A stretch of DNA of 64,000 nucleotides from Clostridium luticellarii (GCF_002995845.1 NZ_PVXP01000004.1:62001-126000); one strand, 5' to 3'. Numbered from the stretch's first letter, positions 27,676-36,700 are shown. Made by a program: numbers and translations. Notes: generated by a model from the sequence alone, not told the origin.

Positions 27676-28902
27676 TTATTTACTATTTTTAGATTTTATA
27701 AGCATATCACCTTTTTTTAATTCTCTGTCAACTGATGCAGTAAATATCATTTGGGCAACTGGGGCAGATTCTATATTTTCCTCTTCTTCGTTTTTCATAT
27801 TCTCCAAACATATAGTAAAACCGTCTCCTTCTGGTCTCAGTACTTCTACTATATCACCGTCAAATACTTTATTTCTCTGCTCCACAACAGCTATACCATT
27901 ATCTCTGTCATAATCTCTAACCACACCCACTATATCATAATTCCTTATATAGGATGAATTTTCATAAATCTGGCTTTCCTTATCCCCAAAATAAAATCCC
28001 GTAAAATATTTCCTGTGGCTTGCCTTCATCAAGTCCTTCAGCCATTTTTCCTTAAACACATATTTATCAGGGTTTTCAAGATAAGCATCCATGGCTCTTC
28101 TATATGCTTTGACTACGGTAGCTACATAATATGCACTCTTCATTCTTCCTTCTATTTTAAAAGAATTTATACCTGCTCCCACCAATTCCGGGATATATTC
28201 TATCATACATAGATCCTTGGAATTCAATATATAATCTCCCTCTGTATCTTCAAATACCGGAAAATATTCTCCAGGCCTTTTTTCTTCCATGAGATAATAT
28301 TTATACCTGCAGGGCTGAGCACATTGACCTCTATTTGAATCTCTTCCCGTCATATAGTTTGAAAGCATACATCTCCCAGAATATGACATGCACATCGCTC
28401 CATGGACAAAAGCTTCTATTTCACATTCCTCAGGCAAATGCTGTCTTATCTCCTTTATCTCCTTAAGTGAAAGTTCCCTTGCAAGAACTATTCTCCTTAT
28501 TCCCTGTTTATACCAGAATAGAGCAGACATCCAGTTCACGCTGTTGCTCTGGGTACTCAAATGTAGTTCCAAATCAGGAACAGTCTGCCTGGCAGTCATT
28601 ATTATTCCTGGATCTGACACAATTATTCCATCCACGTCTAATTTATACAATTTCTTTAAATAATCCTCTAGTCCCTTCAGATCATCATTGTGTGGAAATA
28701 CGTTTACCGTTATGAAAGCTTTCTTTCCCCTTACATGAGCATATCTTATCCCTTGAGTCAATTCATTATCTGTAAAATTATCTGCAAACGCTCTTAAATT
28801 GAGCCTGTTTCCACCTAGATAAACTGCATCCGCTCCAAAATCTATGGCAGTTTTCAACTTTTCCAAATTACCTGCCGGTGCCAGCAGTTCCGGTTTTTTC
28901 AT
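27676..28902 (-). CDS. U32 family protein, probable tRNA U34 hydroxylation factor TrhP
   Basis: U32 'peptidases' of the YrrN/YrrO/YegQ branch are now known as TrhP, which with iron-sulfur chemistry and prephenate makes 5-hydroxyuridine at position 34 of tRNA. The 408-residue protein starts MKKPELLAPAGNLEKLK and carries the family signature EAFVHGAMCMSYSGRCMLS followed by GRDSNRGQCAQPCRYKY, with clustered cysteines suited to an Fe-S centre. Directly upstream (two bases) is the TrmR-type methyltransferase that would complete the modification, as in B. subtilis. Older databases call it a collagenase-like protease. Only one copy exists here, where Bacillus has two. Confidence 0.82.
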   Translation of the reverse strand: MKKPELLAPAGNLEKLKTAIDFGADAVYLGGNRLNLRAFADNFTDNELTQGIRYAHVRGKKAFITVNVFPHNDDLKGLEDYLKKLYKLDVDGIIVSDPGIIMTARQTVPDLELHLSTQSNSVNWMSALFWYKQGIRRIVLARELSLKEIKEIRQHLPEECEIEAFVHGAMCMSYSGRCMLSNYMTGRDSNRGQCAQPCRYKYYLMEEKRPGEYFPVFEDTEGDYILNSKDLCMIEYIPELVGAGINSFKIEGRMKSAYYVATVVKAYRRAMDAYLENPDKYVFKEKWLKDLMKASHRKYFTGFYFGDKESQIYENSSYIRNYDIVGVVRDYDRDNGIAVVEQRNKVFDGDIVEVLRPEGDGFTICLENMKNEEEENIESAPVAQMIFTASVDRELKKGDMLIKSKNSK

Positions 28903-28903
28903 C

Positions 28904-29554
28904 TCATTTCCTCCTCATAGTAACAGCTATACCATCACCCATAGGTATGATGGAAGTTATAAATTTATTTCTATCAGACACCATATCTAAGTATTTCCTC
29001 ATTCTCTTAACTATGGTTATCTTCCTTCTCTTCACCAGTTCGTCTGAGGCCACCATTCCTCTAAACAATACATTATCTGCCACTATTATACCTCTTTCGT
29101 CTAGAACTTTTAGACAATAAGGCAAAAAATGATTGTAATGTGCTTTTCCTGCATCCATGAATATGAGGTCAAATTTTCCTTCAATATTTTTAAGCACCTC
29201 CAGGCAATCTCCTTCAATGATATCTATACACTGCTCAAAATTATATTTTTTTATATTTTTCCTGGCAATTTCAATCATATTTCTGTCTCTTTCAATAGTG
29301 GTTATGTGATTCTTTTTATGGGAACTCAAACTCATCAAAATGGCAGAATACCCGACGGCAGTTCCCAATTCAAGAATATTAGGCGGCTTTTTTATATTTA
29401 CCATAAGTTCTAGAAATTCTGCTGTTTCTCTCTGCACTATAGGGATGGAATTTTCAAGAGCATAGTTCTCTATTTCCTTTAGTATTCCCTCATGCCCGTC
29501 ATGCATCAAAGATCCTATATATTCCTTTATATATTCCTGTTCAACACCGCTCAT
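28904..29554 (-). CDS. trmR: Class I SAM O-methyltransferase, probable tRNA 5-hydroxyuridine methyltransferase TrmR
   Basis: TrmR (YrrM) methylates 5-hydroxyuridine 34 to 5-methoxyuridine in tRNA, improving wobble decoding. The 216-residue protein has the SAM-binding motif ILELGTAVGYSAI near residue 60, the acidic ITTIERD motif, and LIFMDAGKAHY in the metal-dependent O-methyltransferase (family 3) fold. I chose the ATG at 29552-29554 because GGAGG lies five bases upstream. It lies between mltG and the U32 gene, as in the Bacillus yrrL-yrrM-yrrN-yrrO cluster. Catechol-type O-methyltransferase activity on another substrate cannot be ruled out from sequence alone. Confidence 0.8.
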   Translation of the reverse strand: MSGVEQEYIKEYIGSLMHDGHEGILKEIENYALENSIPIVQRETAEFLELMVNIKKPPNILELGTAVGYSAILMSLSSHKKNHITTIERDRNMIEIARKNIKKYNFEQCIDIIEGDCLEVLKNIEGKFDLIFMDAGKAHYNHFLPYCLKVLDERGIIVADNVLFRGMVASDELVKRRKITIVKRMRKYLDMVSDRNKFITSIIPMGDGIAVTMRRK

Positions 29555-29571
29555 TCTTACCTCCAAAAAAG

Positions 29572-30597
29572 CTATTCTCCCTGAGTGATTTTTTTGACAT
29601 CTAAAAACTTTTCACTGCTGTTGGTAAAAAAATGAGTTCCATCGTTTTTAGAAACAAAATAAATATAATCTGTTTTGTCTGGATTTACAGCTGCAATTAT
29701 ACACTCTTTTCCCGGGTTTGAGATGGGCCCTTCAGGAAGTCCATCTACCTTATAAGTATTATAGGGGGAATTTACCTCCAGATCTTTATAATACACCTTG
29801 TCTTTATGCACTCCCAATGCATACAATACCGTAGCACAGGACTGAAGCTTCATATTTCTATTTAACCTGTTATAAAACACAGAAGCTGCTTTCCCTCTTT
29901 CCTCAGGTTTTTCCACTTCCTTTTCCACTATGGAAGCCATGGTTATAATTTTATCCACATTCTGGGATTTTATCTGCTTTCCAGTATCTTTTTGAATTTC
30001 ATCCATCACCTGGGAAAATCTGGTCAACATGACTTGAATTATATGACTGCCGCTGCTTCCCTTCAACAAACTATAAGTATCCGGAAATAAATATCCTTCC
30101 AGTGCATATCTTCTTTTGGGATCTTTTTTTACAAAGTCCGGAAGCTTATATTCCCTGCAGCTTTTTATAAAATCCGAGCTGCTTATTACTCCTTTTTTTT
30201 CCAATAGACTTCCTACCTGTTCTATATCATACCCTTCCGGTATTATCACCTTAACAGGTCTGTTGTCCTTTATCCCACTTTTTAAATAAAAAACAAAATC
30301 ATTCAAACTTATATCTTTTGAAAAAGAATACCTTCCAGGCTTCAAAGTGCTGTTTTCAAAATGTCTGCCTATATACCATTTCAGCATGGATGGATTTTTT
30401 ATCAGCTTACTGCTGTTTAAATTGTCTATAACTTGTTCCAATTTTTCCCTTTGTTTTACATCAAAACTTACTTCTTTTTCATTGAACTTAAACGGATATC
30501 TTATATTTTGCATACGATAATATAAGATACCGCAAATTAATACAATTAAAGCCAGACTACAGAGTAAAAAAATACTTCTTTTAAAGTCTCTTTTCAC
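29572..30597 (-). CDS. mltG: Endolytic murein transglycosylase MltG
   Basis: MltG cuts nascent glycan strands near the membrane and so ends peptidoglycan chain growth. The 341-residue protein has one N-terminal membrane helix (about residues 10-28), a LysM-like subdomain, and the YceG catalytic domain. The latter carries MASIVEKEVEKPEERGKAAS with the catalytic Glu, VFYNRLNRNMKLQSCATVLYA-type substrate region, and the closing PYNTYKVDGLPEGPISNPG motif. GTG at 30597 is preferred, since GAAAGGG is nine bases upstream; a TTG three codons earlier abuts the site. It lies between typA and trmR. Confidence 0.93.
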   Translation of the reverse strand: MKRDFKRSIFLLCSLALIVLICGILYYRMQNIRYPFKFNEKEVSFDVKQREKLEQVIDNLNSSKLIKNPSMLKWYIGRHFENSTLKPGRYSFSKDISLNDFVFYLKSGIKDNRPVKVIIPEGYDIEQVGSLLEKKGVISSSDFIKSCREYKLPDFVKKDPKRRYALEGYLFPDTYSLLKGSSGSHIIQVMLTRFSQVMDEIQKDTGKQIKSQNVDKIITMASIVEKEVEKPEERGKAASVFYNRLNRNMKLQSCATVLYALGVHKDKVYYKDLEVNSPYNTYKVDGLPEGPISNPGKECIIAAVNPDKTDYIYFVSKNDGTHFFTNSSEKFLDVKKITQGE

Positions 30598-30612
30598 TAC
30601 TAACAACCCTTT

Positions 30613-32436
30613 CTACTTTCTTCTCGTGGCCTTTTTTCTCAAATCCGTATCCAATATTTTCTTTCTCATTCTTATATTCTCAGGAGTAATTTCCACCAAC
30701 TCGTCTGAAGCTATAAATTCCAGAGATTTTTCCAGAGTCATTTCAGTTACAGGCACCAATTTCAATGCATCATCAGCTCCTGATGATCTGGTATTGGATA
30801 AATGTTTTTTCTTACATACATTTACTTCTATATCATCTGCTCTTGAACACTCACCGGCTATCATCCCTTCATAAACTTCCACTCCCGGTCCTATAAACAG
30901 TGTTCCCCTTTCCTGTGCATTAAAAAGTCCATAAGTTACAGAGACTCCTGGCTCAAATACCACCAGAGAACCCCTTGTTCTTCCTGGTATATCTCCCTTG
31001 TACTGTTCATATCCATCCAATACATGGTTCATTATGCCATTTCCCTTGGTATCTGTCATAAATTCATTTCTAAATCCAATAAGTCCTCTAGCCGGTATTT
31101 TAAACTCCAACCTGGTGTACCCATTTACCGCTGAGGTCATATTTACCATTTCAGCTTTTCTTGGTCCAAGCTTTTCCATCACCACGCCCATGAACTCTTC
31201 AGGTACATCTATAGTAAGGTATTCAATTGGTTCCAATTTCTTCCCGTTTTCTTCTTTAAATATAACTGTTGGCTTGGAAACTTGAAATTCATAGCCCTCT
31301 CTTCTCATGGTTTCTATTAAAACTGAAAGATGGAGTTCTCCCCTTCCACTCACTTTAAAACAATCCGCTGAGTCGGTTTCTTCTACTTTAAGTGCTACAT
31401 TGGTCTCCAGCTCTTTCATAAGCCTATCTCTCAAATGTCTGGAAGTTACAAAATCTCCTTCCTGTCCGGCAAAGGGAGAATCATTTACCATAAAATTCAT
31501 ACTGAGAGTTGGTTCATCTATATCCACAAAAGGAAGAGCCTCTGGATTTGATGCATCGGCAATAGTCTCTCCTATATTTATATCGGGAATACCTGAAACT
31601 GCAACTATATCTCCTAACTTGGCCTCTTCCACTTCTTCCCTTTTCAATCCATTATATACATATAGATTTGACACTTTCACATTTTCTACTTTATTTCCCT
31701 TTCTTATAAGTGCTACAGGCTCATTTTTTCTTATACTTCCCCTGGTTATTTTACCTACACCTATTCTACCTACATATTCATTGTGATCTATAGTGGTTAT
31801 GAGAAGCTGCAGCGGCATATCCAGATAACCAGAGGGTGCAGGTACATTTTTTATTATAGTGTCAAAAAGAGGTTCCATATTGGTGGATTTATCCTCCAGC
31901 TCCTTTTTGGCAAACCCTGCTTTTGCTGAACAGTAAACCACACTGAAATCCAGCTGTTCGTCATTGGCTCCCAATTCTATAAAAAGATCAAACACCTCAT
32001 CCAAAACCTGAGATGATCTTGCATCCGGTTTATCTATTTTATTTATCACAACTATTGGCTTCAACTTTAACTCCAAGGCCTTTTTTAAAACAAATTTTGT
32101 CTGTGGCATTGGACCCTCTGCAGCATCTACTACCAGTAAAACACTGTCTACCATTTCAAGTACACGTTCCACTTCTCCTCCAAAATCTGCATGGCCCGGT
32201 GTATCTACAATATTTATTTTAATACCTTTATGAGTTACAGAAGTGTTCTTTGAAAGTATGGTAATACCTCTTTCTCTCTCAATTGCATTAGAATCCATAA
32301 CTCTTTCTTCAACCTTTTCATTTGCTCTAAATACATTGCTCTGTCTCAGAAGTGCATCCACCAGTGTAGTTTTACCATGATCTACATGGGCGATTATTGC
32401 CACATTTCTTATATCGTTTCTTGTAAATAAATTCAT
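30613..32436 (-). CDS. typA: Translational GTPase TypA (BipA)
   Basis: TypA/BipA is a ribosome-binding GTPase related to EF-G and LepA that helps 50S assembly and growth under stress or cold. The 607-residue protein has the G1 loop AHVDHGKTT at residues 16-24, RGITILSKN (switch I), [22 protein letters not shown] and the SAKAG motif. Domains II, III, V and the BipA-specific C-terminal domain with [19 protein letters not shown] follow. Length is standard. It begins its own unit, because a strong terminator lies about 90 bases upstream, and runs into mltG with a 15-base gap. Confidence 0.96.
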   Translation of the reverse strand: MNLFTRNDIRNVAIIAHVDHGKTTLVDALLRQSNVFRANEKVEERVMDSNAIERERGITILSKNTSVTHKGIKINIVDTPGHADFGGEVERVLEMVDSVLLVVDAAEGPMPQTKFVLKKALELKLKPIVVINKIDKPDARSSQVLDEVFDLFIELGANDEQLDFSVVYCSAKAGFAKKELEDKSTNMEPLFDTIIKNVPAPSGYLDMPLQLLITTIDHNEYVGRIGVGKITRGSIRKNEPVALIRKGNKVENVKVSNLYVYNGLKREEVEEAKLGDIVAVSGIPDINIGETIADASNPEALPFVDIDEPTLSMNFMVNDSPFAGQEGDFVTSRHLRDRLMKELETNVALKVEETDSADCFKVSGRGELHLSVLIETMRREGYEFQVSKPTVIFKEENGKKLEPIEYLTIDVPEEFMGVVMEKLGPRKAEMVNMTSAVNGYTRLEFKIPARGLIGFRNEFMTDTKGNGIMNHVLDGYEQYKGDIPGRTRGSLVVFEPGVSVTYGLFNAQERGTLFIGPGVEVYEGMIAGECSRADDIEVNVCKKKHLSNTRSSGADDALKLVPVTEMTLEKSLEFIASDELVEITPENIRMRKKILDTDLRKKATRRK

Positions 32437-32519
32437 TATTACTCCTCCAATTTATACTTAACCTATGGAATATATTCAAATATCAATTTTACTTGCCATC
32501 AATTGTGAATTGGACAATC

Positions 32520-32555
32520 GCTCAAAAAAATTGGATACCTTTTTGTATCCAATTT
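32520..32555 (-). terminator. Intrinsic terminator after ylbF
   Basis: Perfect 11-bp arms (AAATTGGATAC at 32528-32538 and complement at 32545-32555) with a 6-base loop. On the minus strand the stem ends in a run of seven T residues. It lies 71 bases past the ylbF stop, between ylbF and typA. Confidence 0.9.
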
Positions 32556-32625
32556 AGAGCTACCATATTTATTTTAATATCATAGGTTTAAAAAGTCAAC
32601 TTTATAGTATTTAAGTTAACGGTTT

Positions 32626-32994
32626 TCACTTCACATTAACTCTATTTTTGTCTTCCCCAAAAGAAAAATCTATTCCTATAGCATCATTCAATATCTTCAA
32701 TATATTCTGCCACAGTACACTAAATTTTTGCTCTGCCTGTATATACTCATTTACAGGAGGATTTGCAGAAATTACAGAACCCATACTTTTAAACTTTTCC
32801 ATAACTTCTTCTGAAATCTTCCCATCTTGAACTTGCTGTGAATAGGCCTTCACCTGTATTTTCCTAAAATCACTCAGCAATTTTTTATACTCTTCGCTGT
32901 CCTTTATACTCTGACTCAATTTTTGAAGAGTAACCACTTCATCACATGCCTTAAGCTCTTCTGCAAATTCTTTTGTTCTATCATATATATTCAT
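32626..32994 (-). CDS. ylbF: YlbF/YmcA family regulator
   Basis: This small helical protein of about 122 residues belongs to the YlbF/YmcA (Com_YlbF) family. In B. subtilis YlbF, YmcA and YaaT form the Y-complex, which carries Fe-S clusters, guides RNase Y and affects competence, biofilm and Spo0A phosphorylation. The LQKLSQSIKDSEEYKKLLSDFRKIQ segment is typical. I prefer the ATG at 32994, although an upstream TTG with shorter spacing to AGGAG is possible. It lies 33 bases downstream of RNase J, so this transcription unit pairs a ribonuclease with a putative RNA-decay cofactor. Confidence 0.75.
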   Translation of the reverse strand: MNIYDRTKEFAEELKACDEVVTLQKLSQSIKDSEEYKKLLSDFRKIQVKAYSQQVQDGKISEEVMEKFKSMGSVISANPPVNEYIQAEQKFSVLWQNILKILNDAIGIDFSFGEDKNRVNVK

Positions 32995-33027
32995 TGTCAA
33001 ATACTCTCCTAATTTATCTAATTCAAA

Positions 33028-34695
33028 TCATATTTCCATAATTATCGGCAATATCATAGGTTTTCTCTTTGTCTTCTCATAGAGAAATGATCTAAGTACT
33101 TCTTTTACATTGGATTTTATACTTGACCACTCAGTAATATGCTTTTCCTGACAATCTTTCAAAACATCACGTACAAGCTCTCTTGCTTCTTCCATCAGAT
33201 CTTCTGATTCTCGTACATATACAAAGCCTCTGGATATTATATCAGGTCCTGCAATGACAGTTCCAGTTTCTTTTTCAATGGTAATAACCACTGTGAGTAT
33301 TCCATCCTGTGAAAGATGTCTTCTATCCCTTAAAACTATATTTCCCACATCGCCAACTCCAAGTCCATCTACAAATACCTGACCGGATACTACTGTTCCA
33401 GTTTTTCTTATAGAATCTCTGGAAACTTCTATAACATCTCCATTATCTGCAATAACTACATTATTGGGATTAAGTCCGAGATTCATGGCCAAATCCGCAT
33501 GCTGCTTCAAATGTCTGTACTCGCCGTGCACAGGCATAAAAAATTTAGGTTTTACAAGTGTGTGCATCAATTTCAATTCTTCCTGGCAGGCATGCCCGGA
33601 CACGTGCACATCAGCCAGAGCTTCATATATTACTTCTGCTCCTTTTTTAAACAACTGATTTATAACTCTTGAAACCAACTTTTCATTCCCAGGTATAGGA
33701 TTTGCTGAGATTATTATGGTATCCCCCGGAATAATATTTACCTTCTTGTGTTCGGAAGCTGCCATTCTGGAAAGTGCGGACATAGGCTCTCCCTGACTTC
33801 CGGTAGTTATTATAACTATTTTGTTCCCAGGGTATTTATTTATGTTATCTATATTTATCAGAGTATTTTTCTTAACGCTTATATATCCCAAATTCAGTGC
33901 TACTTCCATTATATTTTCCATACTTCTACCTGAAATAGCCACTTTCCTGTCATATTTCTCCGCAGCAGTAATTACCTGCTGAATCCTATGAATATTTGAT
34001 GCAAAGGTTGCAACTATTATCCTGCTCTTTGCCACTGCAAAAAACTTCTGAAAGGTCTGTCCTACAGTCCTTTCAGACATGGTATATCCAGGTCTCTCTA
34101 CATTAGTACTATCTGCCAGCATAAGAGTTACCCCTCTTTTTCCAAGCTCTGCAAATCTGGCTAAGTCAATCACGCTTCCGTCAATAGGTGTATAATCCAC
34201 TTTGAAATCTCCGGTATGAAGTATGATCCCTACCGGTGTGTAGACTGCAATAGCCGTAGAATCAGCTATACTGTGGCTAGTTCTTATAAATTCAACGGAC
34301 ATATTATTTAATTTAATTACATCCTTTGCTTTTACACATCTTAAATCCACTACTCCATTCAGATTGTGCTCCTGCAATTTTGATTCAACAATACCCAACG
34401 TCAATTTAGTTCCATATACGGGCACATTTATTTCCTTCAACACATAGGGCAATGCTCCTATGTGATCTTCGTGACCGTGGGTTAAGAATATTCCCTTTAC
34501 CTTGTTTATATTCTTTTTAAGATAGGTTGTATCGGGTATAACTATATCTATCCCCAACATCTCTTCATCCGGAAACTTCAGTCCACAATCAATGACTACT
34601 ATCTCGTCTTTATATTCTATGACTGTAATATTTTTCCCTATCTCGCTTAGTCCACCCAATGGAATAATTTTTACTTTATCTCTCTCTTTTCGCAA
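33028..34695 (-). CDS. rnj: Ribonuclease J
   Basis: RNase J is a metallo-beta-lactamase-fold enzyme with both 5'-3' exonuclease and endonuclease activity, central to mRNA decay and rRNA maturation in Firmicutes. Using the TTG at 34693-34695 the protein is 555 residues, the same length as B. subtilis RNase J1. That TTG has a strong AAGGAGG upstream, whereas an in-frame GTG 54 bases earlier has none. The zinc motif HGHEDH is at residues 73-78, GDFKVD and the beta-CASP region with SGRSM follow, and the C-terminal domain contains DVHVSGHA. It precedes ylbF in the same unit. Confidence 0.95.
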   Translation of the reverse strand: MRKERDKVKIIPLGGLSEIGKNITVIEYKDEIVVIDCGLKFPDEEMLGIDIVIPDTTYLKKNINKVKGIFLTHGHEDHIGALPYVLKEINVPVYGTKLTLGIVESKLQEHNLNGVVDLRCVKAKDVIKLNNMSVEFIRTSHSIADSTAIAVYTPVGIILHTGDFKVDYTPIDGSVIDLARFAELGKRGVTLMLADSTNVERPGYTMSERTVGQTFQKFFAVAKSRIIVATFASNIHRIQQVITAAEKYDRKVAISGRSMENIMEVALNLGYISVKKNTLINIDNINKYPGNKIVIITTGSQGEPMSALSRMAASEHKKVNIIPGDTIIISANPIPGNEKLVSRVINQLFKKGAEVIYEALADVHVSGHACQEELKLMHTLVKPKFFMPVHGEYRHLKQHADLAMNLGLNPNNVVIADNGDVIEVSRDSIRKTGTVVSGQVFVDGLGVGDVGNIVLRDRRHLSQDGILTVVITIEKETGTVIAGPDIISRGFVYVRESEDLMEEARELVRDVLKDCQEKHITEWSSIKSNVKEVLRSFLYEKTKRKPMILPIIMEI

Positions 34696-35013
34696 AAAAA
34701 TCTTCCCTCCTTGTGTAATTAATTTATCACTTTGCAATTTGCAATGCACGATTTATGCTAAACTGATTATATTGTCAAACTATTCTTAAATTCAAATTCA
34801 GGTAGATCTGTCCCCTGGGAAACATTTTTCCAACTGAATCTCAAAAAATTTATCCATGGGTGCAGCATTACTTATCCCACACTTTAAAAGTTGGGAGTAT
34901 CAGCAATGCTAGCATTCAGATAAAACAATACGAATGTTAAATTTAAAAATACACCGGACTCATATTTTTGTTAAACAGTTTTTCATAAATACGTAAATTA
35001 CAAACTGCGTTTT
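34696..35013. other. Structured intergenic region between fur and rnj
   Basis: These 318 bases hold no convincing gene. The core, about 34785-34935, is more GC-rich than its surroundings and carries two inverted repeats. The first is TCCCA-c-ACTT (34875-34884) paired with AAGTTGGGA (34888-34896), a nine-pair stem with a bulged C. The second is a 12-bp perfect palindrome AATGCTAGCATT (34905-34916). A minus-strand ORF of only 19 codons (34857 to 34798) starting MDKFFEIQLEK is present but has no ribosome site. TTGACA on the minus strand (plus 34773-34778) could be a -35 for rnj, with a poor -10. The core may be a relic of a dispersed repeat. Confidence 0.45.
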
Positions 35014-35472
35014 CTATTTGCCTGACTTTTTACAGTCACTGCATATTCCATAAAATTTTAAACTGTGATTTAAAATTTTAAAATCATATTTTTTTTCTAT
35101 TTCTCTCTCAAGAGGTTCCAAAAGATCATCCGTCACCTCAATTATTTTTGAGCATTTAGTGCATATTAAATGGTGATGCTGGTGGTTTTCTTCCTTGTGT
35201 ATTATCTCATACCTGTTACACCCATCATCCAGATCTAATTTACATATTACTCCTATATCATCTAACAGCTGCACTGTTCTATAGACCGTAGCCAGCCCAA
35301 TTTCAGGACACTCATCCCTAACCTGATCATATATTTCTTCTGTGGTCAGGTGCTGTCCCTCATTTTTTATTATAATATCAACTATAGCCCTTCTTTGAGG
35401 TGTGAGTTTATACCCCTTTTCCTTTAGGCTATTTTTCAATCTCTTTATTTCTGAAGAGGAAAGCTTTGACAT
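35014..35472 (-). CDS. fur: Fur family transcriptional regulator
   Basis: Fur-family repressors sense iron, zinc or peroxide and bind inverted-repeat operators. The 152-residue protein has the winged helix with LTPQRRAIVDIIIKNEGQHLT and GLATVYRTVQLLDDIGV, then a metal-binding half with NHQHHHLICTKC and a second CSDC pair, giving the structural Cys4 zinc site. Start at the ATG at 35470-35472, which follows GGGGT; the frame upstream lacks a ribosome site. Fur (iron) rather than PerR is favoured by the histidine-rich loop, but metal specificity cannot be settled. It appears monocistronic. Confidence 0.88.
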   Translation of the reverse strand: MSKLSSSEIKRLKNSLKEKGYKLTPQRRAIVDIIIKNEGQHLTTEEIYDQVRDECPEIGLATVYRTVQLLDDIGVICKLDLDDGCNRYEIIHKEENHQHHHLICTKCSKIIEVTDDLLEPLEREIEKKYDFKILNHSLKFYGICSDCKKSGK

Positions 35473-35528
35473 AACTATACCCCATTTCAACTTAAATTTA
35501 AAATATTGTAAAAAACTTCTATGCTATA

Positions 35529-35557
35529 AGTCTAATATAGTATAAAATTATTGTCAA
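35529..35557 (-). promoter_or_regulatory. Promoter of fur
   Basis: On the minus strand a consensus TTGACA (plus 35552-35557) and TAGACT (plus 35529-35534) are separated by 17 bases, about 60 bases upstream of the fur start. No clear Fur box overlaps it. Confidence 0.5.
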
Positions 35558-35573
35558 TTGAAAATCAACTAAC

Positions 35574-35616
35574 ATTAAAATTAAAGGCTTCATTAATTAA
35601 AGCTTCTAATTTTAAT
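35574..35616 (-). terminator. AT-rich hairpin after the DUF1292 gene
   Basis: Ten-base arms ATTAAAATTA (35574-35583) and TAATTTTAAT (35607-35616), with a further AAGC/GCTT pairing inside, lie 17 bases past the DUF1292 stop. The T-rich 3' arm serves as the only T tract on the minus strand, so termination may be partial. Confidence 0.5.
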
Positions 35617-35632
35617 ATTAGCTGTATAACTG

Positions 35633-35881
35633 TTAAAATAAAGCTTCATATACTTCTGATACCTGATTGAATTCATGCTCATCTTCTACTGTTGCAAAAA
35701 TTTCCATTCCCTTTTCGTCCTCTATTATCTTAAGTACTATAGCCTCTTCTGATTCTCTAGAATCTTCAGAAGTTACAATTACATATTCTCTATCCTCTAT
35801 ATCCAATTTAGTAATTACTTCAAATTGGACCTGTTTTCCATCTTCATCTTCCAGTACCAAATTCTTAATATCATTTTCCAT
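35633..35881 (-). CDS. DUF1292 family protein (YrzB-like)
   Basis: An acidic 82-residue cytoplasmic protein of the DUF1292 family, found almost only in Firmicutes, usually in the alaS-ireB-ruvX-DUF1292 cluster, as here. The conserved core is VLEDEDGKQVQFEVITKLDIEDREYVIV, an alternating beta pattern. The function is unknown. It lies 30 bases downstream of ruvX and is followed by an AT-rich hairpin, so it is probably the last gene of the alaS unit. Confidence 0.88.
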   Translation of the reverse strand: MENDIKNLVLEDEDGKQVQFEVITKLDIEDREYVIVTSEDSRESEEAIVLKIIEDEKGMEIFATVEDEHEFNQVSEVYEALF

Positions 35882-35911
35882 AAAAATTTTCCCCTCTGGA
35901 TTTCAAAATAA

Positions 35912-36325
35912 TCATTTTGAAATACTGTCCAAATATCCCTGTAAAATATATGTAGCTGCCATTTTATCCACTATTTTTTTTCTTTTTGCTCTAGATAGAT
36001 CTCCTTCAATCATGGCCCTATTGGCCGCTGCAGTGGTCAGCCTTTCATCCCACATTTCCACAGGTAATTTTATATACTCTTTTATTACCTCACAAAATTT
36101 CATTACTTTTTCGCTCTGGCTTCCCAGTGTTCCATTCATATTTTTGGGAAGTCCAGACACAATAAGTTCTATATTATATTTTTCACAAATATCTTTCAGT
36201 TCTTTAATATCTCTCTTTTCGCCTTTTCTCCTTATGGTAGTAATTCCCTGGGCAGTAAACCCCAGCGGATCGCTTACGGCAACACCTATGGTCCTATCAC
36301 CTATATCCAGCCCCAGTATTCTCAA
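35912..36325 (-). CDS. ruvX: Putative pre-16S rRNA nuclease RuvX (YqgF)
   Basis: RuvX/YqgF is an RNase H-fold nuclease that processes the 5' end of 16S rRNA and was earlier proposed as a Holliday junction resolvase. The 137-residue protein starts [18 protein letters not shown], containing the first catalytic Asp, and has the WDERLTT motif with the second acidic residue and a final KKIVDKMAA helix with the third. The start codon is TTG at 36323-36325, eight bases after GAGGAG; the frame extends 30 bases further upstream without a ribosome site. It follows ireB across a strong hairpin. Confidence 0.93.
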   Translation of the reverse strand: MRILGLDIGDRTIGVAVSDPLGFTAQGITTIRRKGEKRDIKELKDICEKYNIELIVSGLPKNMNGTLGSQSEKVMKFCEVIKEYIKLPVEMWDERLTTAAANRAMIEGDLSRAKRKKIVDKMAATYILQGYLDSISK

Positions 36326-36359
36326 ACCTGCACTCTCCTCAATTATTATGCTCACATTT

Positions 36360-36394
36360 AAAATAAAAATGTCCTAAAAGGACATTTTTATTTT
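36360..36394 (-). terminator. Hairpin between ireB and ruvX, overlapping the ireB stop
   Basis: Perfect 15-bp arms (36360-36374 and 36380-36394) with a 5-base loop; on the minus strand the 3' arm ends ATTTTTATTTT, giving its own T tract. The first arm includes the ireB stop codon at 36388. This may be an attenuator that lowers ruvX-DUF1292 expression relative to alaS-ireB. Confidence 0.65.
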
Positions 36395-36639
36395 ATACCT
36401 AAATATACTTTCAAAACTTCTTCAAGTATCTCGTCTCTTTCAAGCTTTCTAACTAATGACCTTGCTCCATTATAATTTGTTATATAAGTCGGATCCCCTG
36501 AAATCAAGTATCCCACCAGCTGGTTTACTGGATTATATCCCTTTTCAATTAGCGAATCATAAACTTCAGTCAATATTTCCTTTGTCAATGCCTTTTTGCT
36601 TTCAGAAATGTCAAACTGAATAGTATTATCCTTGCCCAT
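36388..36639 (-). CDS. ireB: IreB family regulatory protein (DUF965)
   Basis: IreB is a small phosphoprotein substrate of the PASTA kinase IreK in Enterococcus and affects cephalosporin resistance; homologues are near universal in Firmicutes. The 83-residue sequence has the typical DISESKKALTKEILTEVYDSL start and the GYNPVNQLVGYLISGDPTYI segment, ending RDEILEEVLKVYL. It sits between alaS and ruvX, the conserved arrangement. The Thr phosphorylation sites of the Enterococcus protein lie at the N-terminus; here T6 is the only candidate before residue 10. Confidence 0.93.
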   Translation of the reverse strand: MGKDNTIQFDISESKKALTKEILTEVYDSLIEKGYNPVNQLVGYLISGDPTYITNYNGARSLVRKLERDEILEEVLKVYLGIK

Positions 36640-36700
36640 TCATATCACCCCGCTAACATTCTAATAAATCTATTATAGAACATATTTTATAAAATGTATA

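Noticed and set aside
34798-34857. 19-codon minus-strand ORF MDKFFEIQLEK... between fur and rnj
   Set aside because: No ribosome binding site and too short to call. Kept only as part of the description of the structured element.
35529-35557. Fur box overlapping the fur promoter
   Set aside because: The region is AT-rich and has no convincing 7-1-7 inverted repeat; any match would be by composition.
35667-36377. Plus-strand open frame of 236 codons over DUF1292 and ruvX
   Set aside because: It runs antisense across two conserved genes and the gap between them. Its Ser/Phe/Ile-rich translation is typical of antisense frames in AT-rich DNA.
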